A DNA stretch of 64,000 nucleotides, taken from Cylindrobasidium torrendii FP15055 ss-10. Lineage: Eukaryota > Basidiomycota > Agaricomycetes > Agaricales > Physalacriaceae. This document shows positions 58,044 through 64,000 of the stretch, one piece after another. The first letter of the stretch is position 1. Every line of letters starts with the position of its first letter. The notes beneath the pieces were generated by a model. The model had not been told where the DNA came from. It did no database searches and was given only the letters and a program-made list of their open reading frames with translations. The DNA is taken from contig KN880550.1 of the NCBI GenBank assembly GCA_000934385.1, positions 1 to 64,000 of the forward strand. Reading direction: 5' to 3'. A program made the position numbers and the translations under genes.

Positions 58044-60551
58044 ATGGACCCGTCTAGGCGCATGTCATACCAGTCGCACGACGGCTACGGCCAGACAAAT
58101 TATGGCGCTCCGAGCTATCCCACGGACGCCTATAGCCAACCCTGGCCTCGAACTTCCAACACTCAGTCCGGACAGCACACACAGCCTAGTCCTCGAAAGA
58201 GTGATCCCATGAGTACTCGCGTCAAGACCGAGTCTTCCAATCATCACCATAGCTCGAAGAATGCCGTGGATGCTCTCGACGAAGGCATGCATGCCACGAG
58301 CGATTTTGTCAAGAAATTGTTCAAGTGCGTGATCCATTCTCAGCGCTTGAAACACCGCCAATGCCCTCTGCTAGGATGCTCGAGGATCCTTCATTCCAGC
58401 GCATCGTAGCCTGGGGACCCCATGGCGACTGCTTCGTCGTCAAAGACATGAACGAATTCACGAAATCTGTCCTCCCGCGCATGTTCAAGCATCAAAACTT
58501 CGCTTCGTTCGTTCGTCAATTGAATAAATACGACTTTCATAAAGTCAAGAACGCGGACGATGCATCTTACGGGGAACAGGTGCGCACGCATACAACAATA
58601 TGCGGCATAACTGATTATCGTTTAGTCATGGACATTCCGCCACCCAGATTTCAATGCGTCGCGACCAGAGGCGCTCGACAACATCAAGCGTAAAGTACCG
58701 GCCGCACGAAAAAGCAACAACGCTGGGAATTCCTCTGCCGCTGCAGCCTCTGTACCCTCTTCGTCACGTCCGCTAGCCGCCTCTGTCGGGGATGCAGATC
58801 TTCTTCAACAACAGATTGAGCGCCTTACAACGTCTCAAGAAGAAATGTCTTCGCACGTTCGAAATCTGGAACGCAACTACCACGATGTTCTCGTAGAAAT
58901 GGTCGGCTTTCAACGCAATATGGCTCAGCAGGACGTTCTCATGCAGGACCTCATCCAATACTTCCTCCAATCCAATAGGTCTGGTCCCAGTACACCGTCC
59001 GGCTCCTCATCTATGCCGGGCGGCCGAGCCAACCCTTTCCTCCCACAACGCGAAACCCTACGTATGGTTCACCCCGAGGCCGCCAGCGCCAGCCTACAAC
59101 AGATGAACGAAATGTCGCGATTGTCTAGCGTCGGCGGCTTCGACTGGACGCCATCTGAGTCAATGTCCCCCCAGCAACAGCAGCAACAACAACAACAAGG
59201 AAATGCCCAGAGTCGAGCAGCGACGACCAGTCGAATATGGGCCGCCGCTGCAAACGCGGGTCTTATCAATCCGGACGGTTCTGTTCGTGCTGGCCCCAGT
59301 TCATCACAACCGCCGCCGACCTCCATGGGAGAAATCAAGTCACTTCCCGAGGCCCTTCAGCGCATCGAGGAGCTTCAGCGCATGCGTACGGGCATGGCTA
59401 GTGCCATGAGTATCAACATTCCGTCCGTACCGCCATTCCCTGGGTCTCAGCCGGATACCAGGAGTGGTACCGATAGCGAGGACCAGGACGACATCGTTAT
59501 GCCGACTTCGGGCGGAGATTCGGAGATGGTCATGCCCTCGCGCCAGGAGGAAATCATCCAGCCCCAGCAGCCTTCACCGCAGAACATGCAGCCTCAAGCC
59601 TCCTTCTTGTCACAACAAGATCAGGGTTTTGTGTGGCCGGAGGAAAATGCATCGCATGAAGGTCTCCAGGTCTTCACTGTGGGTCATCTCCTGCCCAAGG
59701 ACGGCAACTGGGGCTTCGACCAGTCCTGGGACGCGCCCAAGCAGGTTACGTCGCCGCCATCGGCTGGACCATCACCCCCAACGAATGTCTCTTCACCGAG
59801 CAGTTCTGCGCAGAAGTTGACGGTCCGTCGGTCGACATTTGTCCCCGGCTGGGCGGTTCCGCCAAGGGTGCTCCTTGTCGATGATGATGCAGTGGCACGC
59901 AAGCTCAGCAGCAAGTTCTTGCAAGTCTTCGGATGCACGATTGATGTCGCGGTGGATGGTATGGCGGCGGTTAACAAGATGAACTTGGAGAAGTATGACT
60001 TGGTCCTTATGGTGTGTATATACCCTATGTGCTTCTTGGGCGCCCAACTGACTCGAGTATAGGACATTGTTATGCCTAAACTCGATGGCGTTTCCGCCAC
60101 GTCCATCATCCGCAAGTTCGACCCAATGACACCCATCATTTCCATGACCTCAAATAGCAAACCGAACGAAATCATGACCTACTATTCGAGTGGCATGAAC
60201 GATGTCTTGCCCAAGCCGTTTACGAAGCAGGGTTTGCTGAATATGTTGGAAAAGCATCTGAGCGGGCTCCATGAAATGGGACGGGCAGCGACGTCGGTGC
60301 AGCGACCTCTAGGTGCCCCAGGGACAGAAACTGATGAGCTTGTCTCGTTCGGCGTTGCCGAGGACGCAGGGCGTGTCAATCCTCTCGCTGGAATGGGCCT
60401 CACCGACGACCAGTACAATGCGATTCTGCAGAACATTGTATCCTCTGGGTCGGATATGTTTTTGGAACAACCGACAGAGAAGAGGCGGTTGGAAGACGTC
60501 AGTGACGAGAGGCAGGTGAAGCGCGGGCGGTTTGATTCTCTCGAATCATGA
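58044..60551 (+). CDS. SKN7: Skn7-type response regulator / HSF-domain transcription factor
   Basis: Terminal regulator of the fungal phosphorelay, joining oxidative and osmotic stress signals to transcription. Four exons (58044-58324, 58375-58579, 58626-60011, 60063-60551) total 2,361 nt, 786 aa. HSF-type DNA-binding domain at ~85-190: [54 protein letters not shown]. Coiled coil ([17 protein letters not shown]). A Gln run ([13 protein letters not shown]) and Pro-rich spacer. Receiver domain at ~610-730: [14 protein letters not shown] gives the acidic pocket, YDLVLMDIVMP the phospho-accepting Asp, SMTSN the switch Thr/Ser, and [11 protein letters not shown] the Lys. All receiver residues are present, so it should accept phosphate from an Ypd1-like protein. 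The C-terminal tail ends with an NLS-like [17 protein letters not shown]. Confidence 0.96.
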
Positions 60552-60929
60552 GAGGCGGATTTGTAGCACGGATATAAAGACTTTCGCTCTCAGGGTATCA
60601 TGTATCATCACCTAGACTTTATAGTAGTAACTCTTCGCTGTGTATTACTTCTTACTCAAGCGTCCAGTTTCTTGTTTTTCGCATTGCTTTCGATATTTCT
60701 TAGGTATTTATTCCAGTACATAATGGAGGAAGTCTCATCTGATTCACTGCTTGTTGCCTGATACCAACCTCGCCTTGTCGAATACTGCAACTAGGAGCAT
60801 GCACCTCATGTTACTACTAAGCGCAGGGAGAGTCTGAATTGATCTTGCAGGAGCATCTCCGCCAGACGACGGTCAAATATACATGCCATTGATTCGAGTA
60901 TCTAATTATTGACTTACGCATGAAGACTG
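60552..60929. other. convergent 3' region, SKN7 / Zn2Cys6 gene
   Basis: About 380 bp between two convergent stop codons; AT-rich, holds both 3' UTRs. No gene. Confidence 0.5.
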
Positions 60930-63928
60930 CTATATACTGTCTCCGTTGGCAGGTCCATTCCAAGAGTTCAACGAGGAGAAATACTGCTCCCATTCATTCA
61001 TCCTACAGATTTTTGTGTCAGCTTGTGAGGATATCTGTTGGCGAAGACAACGAACTCAAGCGTTGAGGGCCACATTGGCATGCCTGTCATGTCCCAACTG
61101 CCGTCCAGTGCTAGTGTGTCTGAGTCCCTCAGAATACCTTGGGCATTCCCGGCCTCTCCCGTAAGGCCGTACGGTGCTGGGGAGGGGGAAGGATTGGGTT
61201 CAGGCTGGTGCCGAAGGGACCCGTCCAGGCTATGTAACAGACTTCCTGAAGGCGTTTCTATATATGAATGCGCTGTTCGACTAGAATTCTGTTCGAGTGG
61301 GTGCCGTCGAGGTTGCTGGTACCCAATCGCAGGTATGCTGCTCGCACGAGAATTTCCCGAGGAGGAGGGTTCTGAGTTTGACTGTGGCGGGGAGGCACTG
61401 GGCTCTTCGCGTCGTCGCTTCAGTGAGGGATGGTCGGGGATCGGAAGGTCGCCAACAGTAGCAAGCTCTCGAATAATATCGCTTGATCACAGGTCAGACG
61501 TGTCTTGATAGTAAGAGGTCTGGCTAACCTTATTCTTCCTGCGGCGAAGAATCGCGACTCTAGGAAATTCATAACATCCATCGCCTTTTCCACGTCTGCG
61601 AGGACACTGCCGATACCATGCGCAGCACGCTTCGAGTCCCGGTTCGACCATACATTGAGCAGTAGTACTATGGCGCCACTCAGCACGGTCATCTACTGCT
61701 GGTTTAATCAACAAGGACAGCGGAACATTGATGGACGCACGAAGCAAAGACTGAATCCGGCACTATCTTCGGCTTGCCGTTGTCGATGAGCCATATTCAG
61801 GATAGTGCGCGCAGCGGTCGTACAGATCGCCAGCGAAGGGAATGCAGTGGGACTGCCTTCTGGTGCGAGCAAGAAGTGCCGGTGGGTCAGTATTTGCAGA
61901 TTGTAGAACCAAGAATGAAGGACGAGGCTCTGCGAAGAGTATTGCCTGTCAGCGTGGGGGTCCCATCGTACTAGGCAGCTCAGCCAAGGACCGATCAAGG
62001 CAAATGAATTTCTCTTACAGTGGTCAGGAATCCCGGCCATCCAGTTGTTCAAGGCGGAATCGATATTGGCGACAGCATCAGTCAATTGCTGCACGTCGGT
62101 ACTTCCATTGGCCTTGTGTAGAGCATACTGGGATGGCCATCAGATTGACCAACGTTGCGAAACTGTTGCCTGACCACTGTACGTAGGGAGAATGGTACTA
62201 TCTGCAAGAGCTTAATGAATGACACAAAGAAGTCAAGCCATTGCTCGTCGTCGCCTGCCGTAGGCATGTCTGTGTCAATACTGTGCATGTTAGAACGTCG
62301 AACTACAGCCTCGAAATAACACATAACACACTCGATATCCTGAATTGCGTGAGCCCGTCCCATGCCAAGAGCATACACTCTGTCGAGACAGACTAGACTC
62401 CTGCGAAATGTTCAGCGAAGCCAAATCATAGTCTGTTCGTTACAGACCAGAATACCCTCTTCCAACATTCATGTTCTATGGGCGACATGCCCGAGGCAAG
62501 AGCTTTCCTTCTATGCAGGCCAAGGTCCTGTGCAATACGAAGCGCCGTTCCGACCAGTGTCCATGGTGCTCTAGGCGTCGAGTTTCCGAGCATGAAAAGA
62601 GCGGAAAGCTAGTATAACATGAGACGGGAGAAAGTGATACAGAGGGGACAAGAGCGCACTGCATGCTTCTGCAAGTCGTAGAGCCCATCAGCGTTGAGCA
62701 ACGAAATCTCCAGCGGCTGCACTTGCACAAACCACTTCCATCCTGCTGAACACCAGTCATACGGTGCATCGGCCAATAGGACCCTAATGTCTTTCGAGTA
62801 GCGCGCACCAATCGCGCAGACCAGAAGCACAGTGATACCGAACCTCATATCGCGAAGGTATGCCTTGGACTTGATGCCATTTTCGAAAGTTGCTTTGTGG
62901 ATGATGGGGAAGAATATGTTCGCTTTTGCAAAATAGAGATTGATGAGGCTTTCCATTAGATCCGGGTCTGGTAAGATGTAGTCTGTGCCAATCTTACGCT
63001 CGAGGGCCTTTTCCCACTGCAGACTGTTAGCAGGGAATCCAATGTAGGTCAGGAAGAAACGCACCGGCGGAGTCTGCCAGTACTGTTGGCGGACGAAGTT
63101 GAGGTCGCCAAAGTCTCCAACAACGTGCGTGGTCGGGTATCCGTGGTGCTTCTGGTGGAGGTCGAATGCCTTGTGGACAACGAAGACATCGCTGGATTTG
63201 CCATAGAACGCGACCTCGCGCGTGATACCGAGCCGTTTCATACCTTCGGAGAGACCTGAGAATGGATCACCGGGAGTGCTTTGCAGAGCAGCACTCTTGA
63301 CTGTGGTGTCATCTGGGGAAACAAATTCTTCGTTGGTTACAAAGGTGCTTGGACCAACCAGGTTCTGGTACCGGTCGTTGGACTGAGTACTGCGACTCGT
63401 GTCTGAATGAGCAGGGCTGGATGCAGATGTCTGAGCCTATGACAGAGTTTCAAACCATCCAAAAGTACTCCCATAGTCCTGTAGAATCTTACCTCTGCAA
63501 GTGATTTCTCGAGAAACGCGACTCTGTCCTCTAAGGTGGCAAGATATGTCCCAGAGTCTTTCCCTGCCGTCGGTCCCTACGGAATGAGAAATATAAAAAG
63601 GAAAAGTGGGTGTTTGCGTACCTTGGGTTCCGCCCACTCGTATACACATTCAATGCGAGCCGTTTTGCATTGTTTGCAGTCCTCGGTATTTGGGAGAGTT
63701 TCGCCTGTGACGAGATTGAGCGAACGATCAGGCATGGCAATTATTGGCAACATACATTTAACTGCAATTTAGATTAGCGAATATCGGGTGGCGGATCGCA
63801 GCCAGCGCACTCTTCTTGTGCCGACAATTATCGCAAGCGCGCGGTCCTCGTCCCATCCTGCGACGTTTAGCAGAAGGAGATTCATCGTTGTCCACTGAGA
63901 ACGTGAGGATGGTATATGGCTGGGCCAT
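60930..63928 (-). CDS. Zn2Cys6 transcription factor with fungal-specific middle homology domain
   Basis: Nuclear GAL4-class regulator, at least nine exons. Start MAQPYTILTF (63928); KRRRMGRGPR then CDNCRHKKIKC across an intron (donor GTGCGC), and DCKQCKTARIEC give the six cysteines CxxCx6C and CxxCx6C, with an unusually long ~25-residue loop between the halves. A coiled coil follows (YLATLEDRVAFLEKSLAEA). The Fungal_trans domain reads LMESLINLYFAKANIFFPIIHKATF, LLVCAIGARYS, GLYDLQKHA, ALRIAQDLGLHRRKA, ECWKRVFW, LVCLDRVYALGMGRAHAIQD and AGDDEQWLDF. Later exons: LDSALNN-type NIDSALNNWMAGIPDHLRWDP, LQILTHRHFL, FPSLAICTTAA, SGAIVLLLNVW, DIIRELATVGDLPIP. Disordered tail, then GMPMWPSTLE spliced to MNEWEQYFSSLN. 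Pattern fits the XlnR/xylanolytic-activator-like group; targets unknown. No lesion found. Confidence 0.9.
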
Positions 63929-64000
63929 TTCCGAGTAAGAGAAAGGCCAATTTGGGGATTATATGGTGGTAAGAGAATAGGTTCCAGCTGCTGCCAGCAA
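63929..64000. other. promoter edge of the Zn2Cys6 gene
   Basis: Last 72 bp of the window, upstream of the Zn2Cys6 start codon. Nothing recognised. Confidence 0.4.

Overview
The window reads as nuclear DNA of a basidiomycete fungus, most likely an Agaricomycete. Genes are compact and broken by many introns of about 45-60 nt that nearly all start GTGCGT or GTACGT. The gene set fits: a Skn7-type HSF/receiver regulator, a Zn2Cys6 regulator, coronin, ubiquitin-L40 and expanded F-box families. A Rhizoctonia/Ceratobasidium-like source is possible but is a guess. For the genes where I fixed every exon, I checked that the exon lengths add up to a multiple of three.

Left part (1-19.4 kb). The window opens with a P-element/THAP9-like RNase-H gene carrying C-terminal zinc fingers. 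Next come an alpha/beta hydrolase, the DNA primase catalytic subunit, an amino-acid permease, a membrane J-protein, an extended SDR reductase, the ubiquitin-L40 fusion, a membrane LysM protein, one weak hypothetical gene and a small secreted protein.

Middle part (19.6-47.9 kb). First comes a tandem array of three paralogous F-box plus CxxC/CxxC zinc-knuckle plus coiled-coil proteins, each preceded by the same promoter module. A bacterial-type (ManC-like) mannose-1-phosphate guanylyltransferase with an N-terminal coiled coil and a Pro/Ser-rich protein follow. Then four copies of a different F-box family (CxCPNH motif, coiled coil, F-box, repeat region) lie as two minus-strand and two plus-strand copies. 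They flank a roughly 10 kb block holding a damaged metallophosphoesterase, coronin, a coiled-coil protein, an unknown protein and a homeodomain protein. In each pair one member is intact and the other is broken. A further F-box gene closes the section.

Right part (47.9-64 kb). A gene-poor stretch holds an intron-containing tRNA-Phe and degenerate repeats. It is followed by a CBM21 glycogen-targeting PP1 regulatory subunit, a second gene-poor stretch with diverged repeats, the Skn7-type regulator, and convergent to it a Zn2Cys6 transcription factor.

I see no operons or defence island. The most unusual items are the triple F-box/zinc-knuckle array with its copied promoter, the inverted F-box pairs with decay in progress, the homeodomain lacking Asn51, and the bacterial-type ManC fusion. 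All functional calls rest on motif recognition by eye.
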